Below, one piece after another: positions 14,701 to 25,869 of a stretch of DNA of 64,000 nucleotides. Position numbers and translations under genes: made by a program. How positions within the stretch are numbered: position 1 is the first letter of the stretch; every line of letters starts with the position of its first letter. The stretch comes from Piscicola geometra. Its lineage: Eukaryota; Annelida; Clitellata; Hirudinida; Piscicolidae. Location: positions 6,110,124 to 6,174,123 of the forward strand of contig OX030970.1 of NCBI GenBank assembly GCA_943735955.1, read 5' to 3'. The notes beneath the pieces were generated by a model that was not told where the DNA came from, searched no databases, and was given only the letters and a program-made list of their open reading frames with translations.

Positions 14701-15233
14701 CTTTTTTTGTCAAAATGATCAACTGAGCATTCAACTGGAAATTAATAATTCTAATTCAAAGTATGAATTTATAAAATTAAAAGAATATAACTGACCAGTT
14801 GGATTTTATCTGACAAGTTTTCATCATCACCCATTTGTTCTAATTTCCTTAATATTTGGACTCGCCATAACAACTTCAAATGTAATGTTAGAGATTTTGA
14901 CATTGACAACGCAATGGTGACTTCGTTATACATTTCTATTGCATTTAATACTTATTTTAAGTACGGAGTATCGATGAAATAGAGATTTCCATACTTAGGA
15001 GTCTGCTGAAGTATAATTGTTGAAAAATCCACTCCCAATATCTTTTATTCCCGTTTTTCCCGTTCCCGATTTAAAAGTTGATTCCCGTTCCCGATTTTTC
15101 CCGTTCCCGATTTGAATATTGATTCCCGTTCCCATCCCGAAAACCTATTCCCGGTTCCTGACTTTTCCCGTCCCGAAATTAATTTTCATTCCCGTTCCCG
15201 CGGGAGTCCCGCAGGTACCCGGTCCGACCTCTA

Positions 15234-15619
15234 GTCTAGTGGTGTGTGTGGTGTATCAGAGATGCGAGGGGGTGGATAAGGTTGCAAATAAAAGGTTGGC
15301 AAGGGAAGCAAAAAGGACAAGAGATAGACTGGTGGTAGGAGGGGATTTCAATGGACATCTTATGGAATTGGATGGGGTTGATAACACAAACGGTTTGATG
15401 GTTAAGAAAATGATCGAAAAAGAAGAGCTGAGCACCTTGAATTGTGAGTGGCCAGGGATAAACATTCCCACTTGGAAATGTGGCAAGAAAGAGTTTGGGT
15501 TAGACTTGGTACTAACTAACGATAAAGGAAAGGAAGAAGTGGTAGAAGGGTGGGTTGTAGTGGGAAGTGATCACTGTATGGTGGTGGTAGAGATGAAGTG
15601 GCACAAAAATAAAGATTAA
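15234..15619 (+). pseudogene. LINE endonuclease, 3' half
   Basis: Continues the domain interrupted at 13439. Motifs GGDFNGHLMELDG and GSDHCMVVVEMKW match the EEP nuclease GDFN and SDH motifs, which include catalytic Asp, Asn and His. The frame ends at a TAA near 15617. No RT follows, so the LINE is truncated. Confidence 0.85.
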
Positions 15620-16430
15620 AGAAAATTCAATTCCTTAAGAATACCGAGAATATCTTGAAGGTATGCGACAAGACAGATAGTGTAGGAGCTAAGAAGATCC
15701 ACCAGAGCAGGTTTTCGTGCCTTTACGTTGGCTAAAAAAACTTAAAAGCACAAGTGCATGAGTAAGGACTTCTCCACGAGAAAGCCATCTGACTTCCGTA
15801 TGCAAAACCAAAGTTATTTGTGCGCACGGTGCAAAAAATAAACACGCATTCAATGCACTTTCTCGAATAAAGTTTTATACTTTTAAAACATTATTAATGA
15901 CATCGTGGAGCTCATTTGTTTGCCACCAGAATCTCTTTGTAAATAGAGCAATTAACAGACTTAGATTTAAGAGCTGCAATTTTTTTCTGGCAGTAGGTCC
16001 CTAGTGTTAACCCGTCGTGGCTGCTGCAACATCTGTGCATGCATCAACAGATTTGTTCCCATCAATGTTCTTCGCAATGAAATAATCAATTCAGAAATCT
16101 AAATGCCAGCACTCCAGGCAAAACATCACGCTTTCAATAATGTAACTATTGGCTTCAAAGCGAACGTAACCAAGAAGAATTGCTCTGTTAGGGATTCTTT
16201 GGATTCGTCAAGCTGAGATGCAAAACGCAATGACTTAGAAGTTCTTAGAAGAACTGTACTTTTCCAATAAGCTGCCTCCCAATTTTTTGACCTATTTCAT
16301 CTATTCTTTAAGCAAAAAGTTAATAAATAACCAATTTAATTATGATAAAAAATATATTTTACACAAAACATTCCGCGGCCCTTCAATTAAGAAACCTTGC
16401 TCAATTACAATAAACGAGTTAAATTTTTCC
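15620..16430. other. Spacer, no gene recognised
   Basis: Moderately unique sequence without a supported ORF or RNA gene. Confidence 0.35.
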
Positions 16431-16436
16431 TAGATA

Positions 16437-17397
16437 CAGTGAAACTCCTCTTATAAGGACAGTGCTTGGGTCGCCATATTTGTCCTTATAAGAGAGGTTT
16501 CCTTTGGTGAGAGGTTTGGGAAACAAATTCAACAATTTACATTGAATTTAAATTGTTCACGGCAACTTTATTTAAACTATGAAAATAACTTTAAAAAACA
16601 TTATTTGTCATTTTATGAAAAATGCCAAATTTTCAAGTGTTTTGTTGCTTTTGGCATTGATAATTTTGAAAAAACTCTTCAACTTTTAACAAACATTGAG
16701 TGAGTGCTGAATCTTACTCCATCAAACTACATTTTAACAATCTGTTTGTCGTGCTCCATCAAACTACATTTTAACAATCTGTTTGTCGTGCCCAGGCTTC
16801 TCTGTGCGACCTCATCTCTGCTTCTTCTTCACTCACTTCTTCATTAACTTCTTCTGAAGCTTCCATTGTTTCAGTGGAAATTTCCTAGACACAAAATGCA
16901 TATTCACTAAGTGCGTAATTCTTCGGCAGTAGAACACCAACCACATGTTTATCAACGTCATTATCAGATATATTTCCAATAGGATTGTCACTTTTAAAGC
17001 CAAAGTTGAAAAATACATTTTTGTATTGTTGAGATCCATAAAATTGTATCTAATAAGCTGATTTTTCTCAACATTTCTTCGTTTAATGAATGTAGAATAA
17101 ACATCAACATTTGTAAGACTACTCAGTATAAATGTGCGTACTTGAATCTTGAAAGAACAAAATCTCTACACTGAGTGGTCAGGGACGTGCACGGATACGA
17201 CTTATTTGAAAAAAGCTCAAAATGTAAACAAAAAGTCCGCCCAAAGGGGTGAAATTTGACGCATGAGCTGTCCTTTTACGCGTTAGAGAGTTTCCGTTCA
17301 TGAGATTTCAATGCAAAAACAATGCGTCCTTTGGAATCGTTCGTATGAGAGGGGATTCCGCTCGTTAGAGGACTCGCATAAGAGGAGTTCTACTTTA
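16437..17397. mobile_element. Possible pogo-like non-autonomous DNA transposon
   Basis: Starts TA-CAGTGAAACTCCTCTTATAA and ends with GCATAAGAGGAGTTCTACTT-TA. The ends are inverted and imperfect, with flanking TA, and the CAGT start suits pogo/Tigger elements. Inside, a degenerate minus-strand frame (about 16800-17000) includes SEEEAEMRSHREAWARQ. A 39-bp tandem duplication lies at 16715-16795. The ends need alignment with other copies. Confidence 0.45.
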
Positions 17398-17539
17398 TGA
17401 GATATTTTGTAATTTTAATCTTATTTATTATTATATATGTCAGATGACAAAATAAATAAAATGCATAGAAGAATAAATAAAACACAGGGTAAATTCATTC
17501 TTTCTTTTGTGTATTGTATGTAAGTGAAATATTTCAGCA

Positions 17540-17886
17540 GATCTTTTTTTCTGTTTCTTTAATGTAAACTCTCAACATTCTTTTCCAAAAAGTCCACTTT
17601 TTAAACAGGATACTAAAAGTTCCGATTGCTGTTTTGAGAAATACAACTCACGAACTGAATCATTAAGTTCCACTTGTGAAATGAGATGAAGTTCACTAGA
17701 GGAATTCTGTGCTGTGTAATCATCGTCTGTTGACACTTGCGCCAACTCAACATCCTCTTTGGAATCTGTAATTTCCTGCCATGAAACTGGAGCTCTTGGA
17801 ATAGGCAAATCATCTCCATGAGGAACTGGTCTCATAGATGATGGAAGATGTGGGTACACAATGGTACACAGGCGTAACACAATCAT
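17540..17886 (-). pseudogene. Fragment of a repeated transposon-like ORF
   Basis: Minus frame 17572-17886 ends with LNDSVRELYFSKQQSELLVS. About 110 bp of the same sequence recurs in diverged form at 49320-49435. I infer a dispersed mobile-element gene but cannot name the family. Confidence 0.45.
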
Positions 17887-17899
17887 CTGGAGACTTTTT

Positions 17900-18400
17900 T
17901 CATGAACACGATTGCTGATTTATTATGTATATAAAATAAATAATACTTTTAGAAACGGATTTTGTCTATAACAACTTTAATTATATTATAAACTCATAAA
18001 CAATAACTCAGATTGTCCAATCCAACATGAATGCCGATCAAAAACATGGGACCGAGAATTTTTAATTTAATAGCATTGTTTTTGTCGTTCAAGTTATTGA
18101 TATCGTTTTGTATCGAATTGGTCTGGCAGCTTGCAACAATATCACAATTAGTTTTGCTCGACATTTTGGTTTTGTTTACATTAGAGTTTGAAAAGACAAC
18201 ATGAAAATTGTTTTTACTAAATTTATTATCTTTGTCGACGCCTATTTGCAACGACGTGACGTTATGACTTATGAAACTGAAGGGACCAAAAGACAGAGTT
18301 GAAAAATATCTTGGAACTTTATTTGCAAACAAGTTGAAACATCAGCCTTCTGGTTGGGCAGCAGTCGAGGTGAAGTCCCGCCGTCGACGAGAGGCTTTTG
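17900..18400. other. Spacer
   Basis: AT-rich with an unrecognised minus-strand frame (17994-18332). No supported function. Confidence 0.3.
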
Positions 18401-18407
18401 TGGCGTG

Positions 18408-18688
18408 GAGTTGTTGTTGTTGTTGTTGTATTTCGTTGTGTTGTTCAGCAGTCTGAGGAGAATAGTCTCGACCAGCTGCGCTGCCCTGCCAGGCTCTTGA
18501 GTCAGTTCTCTTGTGTTCTTGCCCAGCCCTTGTTCCAGGGCTGGGCAGTCTGTCCAGAGATAATTTTGTTGTCTTCTGGGCTGTCTTGCATAGTCTGCCC
18601 TGGCAGGGTGGCCGAAAGTACCCACATTTGAGGCGCAAGCGCCCCCCACCGCACCGCGTGGAGGTTGTGGGTATGCGGTAGTGTTGTT
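18408..18688 (-). mobile_element. Short non-autonomous relative of the Ingi-like LINE (copy 1)
   Basis: Minus-strand order: the LINE 5' end (GCGGTGCGGTGGGGGGCGCT, then the GTGGGTACTTTCGGCC motif) is joined directly to the LINE 3' end (GCAAGACAGCCCAGAAGACAA ... CTGCTGAACAAC) and an (AAC)n tail. Everything between, including nuclease, RT and most of RNase H, is missing. The same 5'/3' junction occurs in the copy at 23376-23510. Confidence 0.8.
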
Positions 18689-18709
18689 GTTGTTGTTGTT
18701 GTTGTTGTT

Positions 18710-19999
18710 TTAATTCGTTTCGTTGTTCAGCAGTCTGGAGAGGATAACCTCAACCAGCTGCGCTGCCCTGCCAGGCTCTTGAGTTAATTCTCTTGTGTTC
18801 TTGCCCAGCCCGTATACTGCCCTATCTGGTTCCAGGGCTGGGCAGTCTGTCCAGAGATGAGTTGTTGTCTCCTGGGCTGTCTTGCAGAGTCTGCATAAGT
18901 CTTCTTGGTCTAGACCAATTCTGCATTGGTAGGCTCTGATCGCCGGGTGGTGCCCTGTACGAAACCTGCTCAGGTTGGTGCGAGCAAGTTTGGTGAGCTC
19001 CTCCTCAGCTTTCTTGAGCCTGCCTTTGTATATGCCATTCAGTCTGTCGTTACTGAAGTGGGTTTCTTGTGGTCTGTGACTTGTGACTGCTTGGCAGATC
19101 CCTGTTCTCGTTAGTTCCTGGTTTAACGGGTTTAGCTGTGCCCTGATTCCTGTAGCTGCTTCTGCATCAGCCTCATCGTTTCCGATCAGATAGCAGTGGC
19201 TTGGTACCCATATGAAGAAGACCTTTTTGTTCAGGTTGGCGCACTGTGCAGTTAGCTCTGAGATTCGATGGGAGGAGAGAGAGTTTGATGCCATTAGCGA
19301 AAGAAGCCGCTTGCAGACGCACACAATCTTTGCTTTGTTCCAATCCTCTTTCTCACTCAACCAGTTCAGAGCCTCCTCAACCGCAATTCTTTCAGTGTCC
19401 ATTGAGTTACTCTTGTATCCTGTGGGTTTGTTTCAGGTAACAACTTTCTGATCCTTTTGGTACACCACCACCGCAGCACCACCATGCTTTGTCGTCCCTT
19501 GCACCGAGCCGTCAGTGAAGATGGTAAAGTCAGCTTCCCCTTCCTGGGCGATGGCATCTTTAGCTGCTTCCAGTTGCATGAGGTCATGGTCGTGCTTGCT
19601 GGATTTGGAGTAGCTGATGTTGAGAGGGAAGTTGAACCAAGGCGGTTTGGGCTCGTATACCGCTTCGTGCAGTGGGTCTTCTGGGAGAAGTGCCTTTGCT
19701 TGGTGAAGGAATTTGGCCCTCCAGCTGTTTTGTTTCAGCTTCTTGGGGACATGTTTCTCTGCAAGTGACTTCCTCCAGTCTTCCTGCTTGTAGCTCACCC
19801 ATTTAACAGCCCTTTTGAGGGAAGCTTGATCAAACCTCGTCTCCATGTTGGCGAGGTCTGATTCAACGAGAACTACTTCAGAGGGCGTTGTTGCTGTGAG
19901 ACAGGTGAAGATTTTGGCAGCACGAAGTTGGGTCTTTTGAATCTTGGCGATGTGGGTTTTTGAAGTCCAAGGTGACCATGCAGGGCTGGCGTATTCCAT
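18710..19999 (-). pseudogene. LINE C-terminal region with RNase H, split by a stop
   Basis: Two frames (19433-19999 and 18710-19402). The first ends in the RNase H start (TIFTDGSVQGTTKHGGAAVV), the second gives its middle and end (MDTERIAVEEALNWL, then WVPSHCYLIGNDEADAEA). RNase H would remove the RNA strand after first-strand synthesis. The break at about 19430 is a stop or frameshift. Confidence 0.8.
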
Positions 20000-20050
20000 T
20001 ATGCTCCTTTGCAGTGCACAATATACACTTCTTAGCCCAGTTCTCTTCCA

Positions 20051-21103
20051 TCACCACTCCGTTCCTCCGAGGTTGCGGATGATATTGTCCCGTTTCCTTA
20101 CCTTGTCCACTATCATGTCTGTGTGATGGCCAAAGTGCAGGAGTCTGTCGTATTTGACTCCAAGAAAGGTCGGGTTCGGTTCGAACGGGAGTGGGATGTT
20201 GTTGATGGTGAGCGACGGTTGCCAATTGTGTTCGGAGACTGCTGTGGAGAAGAAGCTGCTCGAGCACTTGTTGAAGTTTAGGGCGAGGCGGTTTACAGAA
20301 CTCCAATCCTGAACTTTGTTGATTTCGATTTGGAGTTCTGCCTGGATCTTCAGCTTGTCGTTACCCGTGCGTGCAATTGCTAAATCGTCAGCAAAGGCAC
20401 ACACCGTCGAATCTTCCATAAACTTGCCGAGGAGGTCGTTTATGTAGATGACGAAGAGTATGGGCAACAATAGTGCTCCTTGAGGTAGTCCAGCCCTGAA
20501 TACTCTTGGGTTGCTGAGGTCTCCGTTGTATTTTGCCCTGGCTCGACGGTTGACAAACCACCCTTTGATGTAGGCAGTGAAGCGAGGAGGTATGCCGATG
20601 TCAACCATTTTGTTGAGCAGCCGTTTTCTCCACACAGTGTCGAAGGCTCGGCTGTAGTCGTACTGGGTGAGAATAGTGCGTTGCGACGGTTTTGACTGGA
20701 ACCCATCACTGACTGTTTGCGTGAGACGTAGGCATTGTTCCGTTGTGTCTCTCTCTGATCTGAACCCCGACTGGTTGTCGCTCAGTATCTGCTTCTTCTC
20801 CAACCACCACATCAACCTTGCTTTTATCATCTTTTCTAGAAGCTTCCCCACCACTGAGGTAAGGCTGATAGGACGGTAGCTTGACACATCAGCAGGGTTT
20901 TTGCCACGTTTCAGGATCGGGATGATGATGGCATCCCGCCATTGCTGAGGGCACTCGCTGCGATTCCAGCAGATGTTGAAAAGTGTCAGCAGGTGTTGTT
21001 GTGCACTGCTTGGTAGGTGTTTCAACATGTCGCTGCTGATGTTGTCAGGTCCGGGGGCTTTGCCTGCGGGGACGGAGCGGATACCTTGCTGGAGCTCTGA
21101 CAT
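20051..21103 (-). CDS. LINE reverse transcriptase domain
   Basis: 350 codons starting in the RT fingers: VPAGKAPGPDNISSDMLKHL, SYRPISLTSVVGKLLEKM, then SGFRSERDTTEQCL, the first catalytic Asp in YDYSRAFDTVW, and FADD. Thumb motif LALNFNKCSSS and PTFLGVKYDRLLHF follow. The active-site aspartates are kept, but upstream and downstream frames are broken, so this is one segment of a decayed polyprotein. Confidence 0.85.
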   Translation of the reverse strand: MSELQQGIRSVPAGKAPGPDNISSDMLKHLPSSAQQHLLTLFNICWNRSECPQQWRDAIIIPILKRGKNPADVSSYRPISLTSVVGKLLEKMIKARLMWWLEKKQILSDNQSGFRSERDTTEQCLRLTQTVSDGFQSKPSQRTILTQYDYSRAFDTVWRKRLLNKMVDIGIPPRFTAYIKGWFVNRRARAKYNGDLSNPRVFRAGLPQGALLLPILFVIYINDLLGKFMEDSTVCAFADDLAIARTGNDKLKIQAELQIEINKVQDWSSVNRLALNFNKCSSSFFSTAVSEHNWQPSLTINNIPLPFEPNPTFLGVKYDRLLHFGHHTDMIVDKVRKRDNIIRNLGGTEW

Positions 21104-21692
21104 CGTGAATGCCTTCTCGATCTCTTGCTCGGGGATCGAGCGGGTGTGGTTGAGGTTCCGATTGATGGCGACCTTAGTTTTCCGATGCTCCTTATCACTC
21201 TTGACTTGGCTGATGCTTGCGTATTCCTGAATGAATGCGTTCGCACGCGCTTAGCTTGTGATGCAAATGCGGCCTTTGTAAGTGATGGACTTGTCTACGG
21301 ATGTGCTAGGATCTCCTCTCAAGTTCTTGATCAGCCGCCACGCCTGCTCTGGGTCCCTAGATTTTTCAATCTTGGCAAGCTTAGATCTCCAGATGCGCCC
21401 TTTTGCTTCAAGTATTAGCACCTTGAGCCGATCGTCTGCTTCTTTCCACTTGTGTCTGTCAGGATCATGTGACCTTGCCCAGTTTCTGACCCTGATGGCT
21501 TCTTCTATTTGGGCCGTCATCCATGGGATGAAGCTTTGCCTTCTTTTCTTCTTAGGAATGAAGGTTTCAGCCGATTCCAGGAAGATGCTGCACCATTCGT
21601 TGTAGAAGAGCTTCATCGGTTGGTTCGTGTCTACTCCTGGCATTGTTTCATCGTCTGAGTTGTAGAAGCCATTCCAATCAGCCTTGGAGTAG

Positions 21693-23258
21693 TTAAACTT
21701 CCACTCGCTGACGGGTTTTCCGGCTGGACATCTGTCGAACCAACGGATGATGATCGGGATGTGGTCTGACGAGAGGGCATTGTCGGTGCTCCATTGGATC
21801 TGGTGGGCTTTGCTGCTGTGCAGATGGTGACGTCAGGTGTTGAGCTTTGGTGCTGCTCCTTGAGAACCTCGTCTGTGCACCGTCGTTGACTACCAGAAGT
21901 TTTTTGTTGTCGACCCATTCCTGGAGCAATGTGCCTCTGACATCAACTGGCGATACGGGGTCCCACAGTGGGTTGTGAGCGTTGAAGTCATCTGCGATGA
22001 TGCCTTCTTGGGGTACTGGCATAAGATGAAACGCCGGCTTCTGATCGCGATGGTCATCTGCTGTTTTCTTGGTTGGTGGGCAGTAGATGTTTGTGAAGCA
22101 GATCTCTTTGTCCCCGTTGAGCACAACTACGCTGAGGAGTTCGATTGTGGATGCCGACAGTTCGGCTGTGCGGTGATACGGGATTCCTTTCCTTATTAGG
22201 GTAATCAGCCCTCCCCCACGTGTCTCGTAGCCTTGTCTCGTATGCTGTCGATCAAGCCTCTCGATGTTGTAGTCGTAAAAGATCGGCGTTCGGTCTTTTG
22301 ACAGGAGTTTGGTCTCTTGAAGCAGAACGATGTCGGGGGCTTTACGATGCAACCATTCTTCGAGCTCGTCTTTTTTGCTCCATATGCCGTCGCAGTTCCA
22401 CTGGATCACCAACACTGTGTCTTTTGTTGTTTTGATCACAGGTTGCTTGAATGAGCCTTCGTGCTTCTGCAGCTGAATTGGAGTAGTCGCTTGACTTGCT
22501 CGATCGTCGCATCTCTGGCAGCTCCATGTCCCTTTGAGGCGCATGTCCTCGAGTGTTGGCCTTGGTTGTGTTGCACACTTGAAGTGGTGGGTCTTTTTGC
22601 ACACGGCACATATGAGAGGTATCCTGCTTGCTCTAACGGTTTTCCCGCAACTTGGGCATGGTTGTTTGTGCGTGTCTTGAGTTGGTGGGTTGGGCTGCTG
22701 CGTAAGATGCGCCACTTGCGTTGTGTCGGAGGGGTCAGCCTGTTGGGTTGAAGTGCAACTGTCGCAGCTCCAGTTTGTTGGAGTTATTTGCCTGCTTAGT
22801 CCTGAGCATATTTTGTGGAAATTGCCCTTGCACTGCACGCATTGGATTGGTAAGGTGCCTCTCCTGATGGTGTTGCCACAGTGTGAGCACTGCAGATGTG
22901 GTTGGCTCAACAAATGGCTTGTGACGTTTGTTGACGTTTGGGAGTTGCTGACGCTCTGGATCTGGTCATTGCATTTGGGGCATTTCCATTGTTGAGTGAG
23001 GGCAACTTGGTTCCGTGATAGGTGTGAGCAGGTCGCATGTGCTGGATGATGGCAAACTGAGCACAGTATTGGGCGTGTGTTGACTCGGATGGTTTTACCG
23101 CAAACAGAGCATTTATTGTTGTTGTTGATATTGGGTCCAGGGTTGGACTCAATGTCTCCGGCCTGTTGTAACATAGACAGTAGTGCGGCCAGTGCCACTA
23201 CTGTCTTTAGAGAAAAAAAGCTGTTTTGGCCTGGCAGGGTGGCCGAGAGTACCCACAT
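21693..23258 (-). CDS. LINE ORF 5' part: 2A, zinc fingers, endonuclease (ends by frameshift)
   Basis: 521 codons. Residues 14-30 are hydrophobic (TVVALAALLSML). The motif GDIESNPGP at residues 34-42 matches the ribosome-skipping 2A consensus D(V/I)ExNPGP. Zinc-binding clusters follow with CSVCGKTIR, CSHCGNTIRR and CPSCGKTVRA, each with a second CxxC/HxxC pair, in about 60-residue spacing. From about residue 280 an apurinic-type nuclease begins. Its GDFNAH motif reads ADDFNAH, and the frame drifts before the final SDH motif. The chosen Met lies just inside the conserved 5' end; an upstream start cannot be excluded. Confidence 0.8.
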   Translation of the reverse strand: MWVLSATLPGQNSFFSLKTVVALAALLSMLQQAGDIESNPGPNINNNNKCSVCGKTIRVNTRPILCSVCHHPAHATCSHLSRNQVALTQQWKCPKCNDQIQSVSNSQTSTNVTSHLLSQPHLQCSHCGNTIRRGTLPIQCVQCKGNFHKICSGLSRQITPTNWSCDSCTSTQQADPSDTTQVAHLTQQPNPPTQDTHKQPCPSCGKTVRASRIPLICAVCKKTHHFKCATQPRPTLEDMRLKGTWSCQRCDDRASQATTPIQLQKHEGSFKQPVIKTTKDTVLVIQWNCDGIWSKKDELEEWLHRKAPDIVLLQETKLLSKDRTPIFYDYNIERLDRQHTRQGYETRGGGLITLIRKGIPYHRTAELSASTIELLSVVVLNGDKEICFTNIYCPPTKKTADDHRDQKPAFHLMPVPQEGIIADDFNAHNPLWDPVSPVDVRGTLLQEWVDNKKLLVVNDGAQTRFSRSSTKAQHLTSPSAQQQSPPDPMEHRQCPLVRPHPDHHPLVRQMSSRKTRQRVEV

Positions 23259-23297
23259 TTGAGGCGCAAGCGCCCACTACCGCACCGCGTGGAGGTT

Positions 23298-23520
23298 TGT
23301 TGTTGTAGTTGTAGTTGTTGTTGGTGTAGTTTTTGTTGATGTTGTTGTTGTTGTTGTAGTTGTTGTTGTTGTAGTTATCTGTCCAGAGATAAGTTTTTTG
23401 TCTTCTGGGCTGTCTTGCAAATTCTGCTCTGGCAGGGTGGCCGAAAGTACCCACATTTGAGGCCCAAGCGCCCCCCACCGCACCGCGTGGAGGTTGTGGG
23501 TATGCGGCAGTGTTGTTGTT
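23298..23520 (-). mobile_element. Short non-autonomous relative of the Ingi-like LINE (copy 2)
   Basis: The (AAC)n tail (23298-23375) directly abuts the 5' end of the full-length LINE. The body (23376-23510) is the same 5'-end/3'-end fusion as in 18408-18688, though with a shorter 3' part, and begins within another (AAC)n tract. The chain is therefore head to tail. Confidence 0.8.
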
Positions 23521-23588
23521 GTTGTCGTTGGTGTTTCTGGAAAGAGTGCTGAGAGACCATCGAATCAACTGAACAGCCTACTGCACAG

Positions 23589-24371
23589 CATTGTTATTTT
23601 CGTTTCATAAAATAATTAAAGTTTTTATTTCAGTTTCGTTTTGAAAATAATTATAGTTTTTATTTCAGTTTCGTTTTGAAAATAATTAATGTTTTTATTT
23701 TCGTTTCAGTTTTGAAAACAATTAATTTTTTTATTTTCGTTTCAGTTTTGAAAACATATTAATTTACAACTTTAAACACTATTTGTTTATATTTAAAAAA
23801 AGTAATTGATCATAAAATGAAACAGCAAAATAGAACAGTATATTAACAACAAATGAGTTGAAAAAAATTAACAGTAAAAAAAAATTTATTCAGTTTCAAG
23901 AAAAATTTCATTTGTAGATTTTTCTGTAATCTATTTATTTTTCCACCTGTTAAAGAAGCACATACATCTTTTTTTTCAATACAATAACAAATTTACGATT
24001 CAAATAAGTGATAATTTAATTGACAAAACGAAGCGGTAAAAAATAACGTTTTATAAATGGAACTACTTTCATAAAGCCCAAAGATAATGTTAATAACTTT
24101 GTTTCATAGCTTTGTTTCATGTTTAGTTAGACCAAAGACATATATTTTTATATAAATTATTCATTTGCATATTATGGGATATCATAAAAATTTATTTAAT
24201 TTTCGTTTTGAAAATAATTATAGTTTTCATTTTAGTTTCGTTTTGTAAATAATTATAGTTTTTATTTTGGTTCTAGTTTTGAAAATAAATTTAGTTTTTA
24301 TTTTCGTTTTCGTGGAACTATTATTCCGAATTTTAGTTCTCGTTTTCGTTTTCGTTACGAAAATAACACTG
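23589..24371. mobile_element. hAT-type non-autonomous element, 8-bp target duplication
   Basis: Flanked by CTGCACAG at 23581-23588 and 24372-24379. Ends are inverted: CATTGTTATTTTCG at the left and, complemented, CAGTGTTATTTTCG at the right. Several TTTCGTTTTGAAAATAATTA motifs sit inside both ends (23600-23750 and 24200-24330). No coding capacity. It lies just beside the (AAC)n LINE chain. Confidence 0.88.
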
Positions 24372-24504
24372 CTGCACAGTTGTTGTTGTTGTTGTTGTTG
24401 TTTAGAATGTTTTTGGTAGGATTTCAGCTTTTATACTTTTTCACTACCACATTCGAGAGAAGTCCATCCTCTTGCAGTTTTATTCATGAATTTATTATAT
24501 TTTT

Positions 24505-24897
<393 letters not shown>

Positions 24898-24899
24898 GC

Positions 24900-25860
24900 A
24901 GACCAATAAAACTTACGGCACATATGAAGAACAAAAGGTATGTTTTTGTCTTTTTAAAAAGTTAACTTGTTAAATCGTTTTGTTATCAAGAAATTTAAAA
25001 TTACTTAATAGTTGATACGTTAGTTTTTATATTTAACGGAAGTTACAGTTAAACGTTGAAAAGTTAATTTTTGTTTTTGAACATTTATAAAAAATTTGAA
25101 GAAACAAATTTTTTTGAAAAATAAAAACATAAAGTTTTGAAAAGCTTAAATGAAATACAATAATATTGTTCGAGTTTGAATTTTTCGTATTATCAAAGTG
25201 AACAATAATTGGTTACAATTCAGAAGGGCCAAAAAATAAATAAAGTAACCAAATTAATATATCTTTTCTTTCTGCATCTCATTCACGAAATGCATGTTCC
25301 CTAGGGTGTTTCAAAAAAACTAAAAACAACAAGATATTGTTGTCAAAATCCTTAAAACGCATGTACAAATTTACCAAAATCATTAAAAAAATCTTGGGAA
25401 GATCTTTTGAGCAGACGCAGCCCTTCAGCATTCATGTCGAAAGCTTCCATAGCCATCGTTAACAGAAAAAGCTGCAGCGCACAAATTAAAATTGTAAATA
25501 CTTCGAGTTTTATTTGAAGTTTTATTCAGAGCGAAAATCAAAACTATAAAAATTCACAAGTCAACTGAGATCTATTTTCATGTTGTTTGGAAGCTAACTG
25601 TAAACTCCATTTTATCAGAGTTCAACTACAAGTGCTTGCCCTTTAGTGTGACAGCCTCTTCAAAGAGTCCAAAGGCAACAAGCATCAAGGGGCTTGGAAG
25701 GGCTTGGACCCTCATATATTTAGTCCCACGGGATCGCCACAGTGTTGAGCCCCTCCCCCAATATTTTTTATAAAATTGAATATTTTTGTTGCGAAATATT
25801 TCAATAACTTCTTTTTTCTTTTTAACTTTTTCATTATTTGAAGTTATTTTAATTTATAAT
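24900..25860. other. AT-rich spacer
   Basis: No gene, RNA or clear element boundary seen. Confidence 0.4.
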
Positions 25861-25869
25861 GATGTGGCA

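Larger units (their letters stand above)
13440..15233. mobile_element. hAT element, 8-bp target duplication, subterminal CCCGTTCCCG repeats
   Basis: Terminal inverted repeats begin TAGAGGTCGGAC and end GTCCGACCTCTA. They are flanked by the direct 8-bp duplication GTCTAGTG (13432-13439 and 15234-15241), the length typical of hAT. Both ends carry arrays of CCCGTCCCGTTCCCG-type repeats (13470-13700 and 15040-15210). Inside, a minus-strand frame (13873-14238) encodes a hAT dimerisation tail: FSIPASSIPCERNLSTCGR and then LTSDPRSLNLK. A family B SINE is nested at 14510-14700. The element therefore kept part of its own transposase. Confidence 0.9.
18689..23297 (-). mobile_element. Near full-length Ingi-like LINE with 2A peptide, zinc fingers, endonuclease, RT and RNase H
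   Basis: Read on the minus strand from about 23297 to an (AAC)n tail near 18690. In order: N-terminal hydrophobic stretch plus 2A motif; three PHD/zinc-ribbon-like Cys/His clusters; EEP endonuclease (VIQWNCDGIWSKKDELEEWL, DIVLLQETKL, then ADDFNAHNPLWDP); RT (20051-21103) with YDYSRAFDTVWRK, AGLPQGALLLPILFV and the catalytic box CAFADDLA; RNase H (starts FTIFTDGSVQGTTKHGG near 19500, continues in 18710-19402 with VFFIWVPSHCYLIGNDEAD); then a Cys/His tail (CRLCKTAQETTTHLWTDCPA). Frameshifts or stops near 21.69, 21.25, 20.05 and 19.43 kb make it inactive. RNase H plus 2A suggests the Ingi clade, by inference. Confidence 0.88.
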
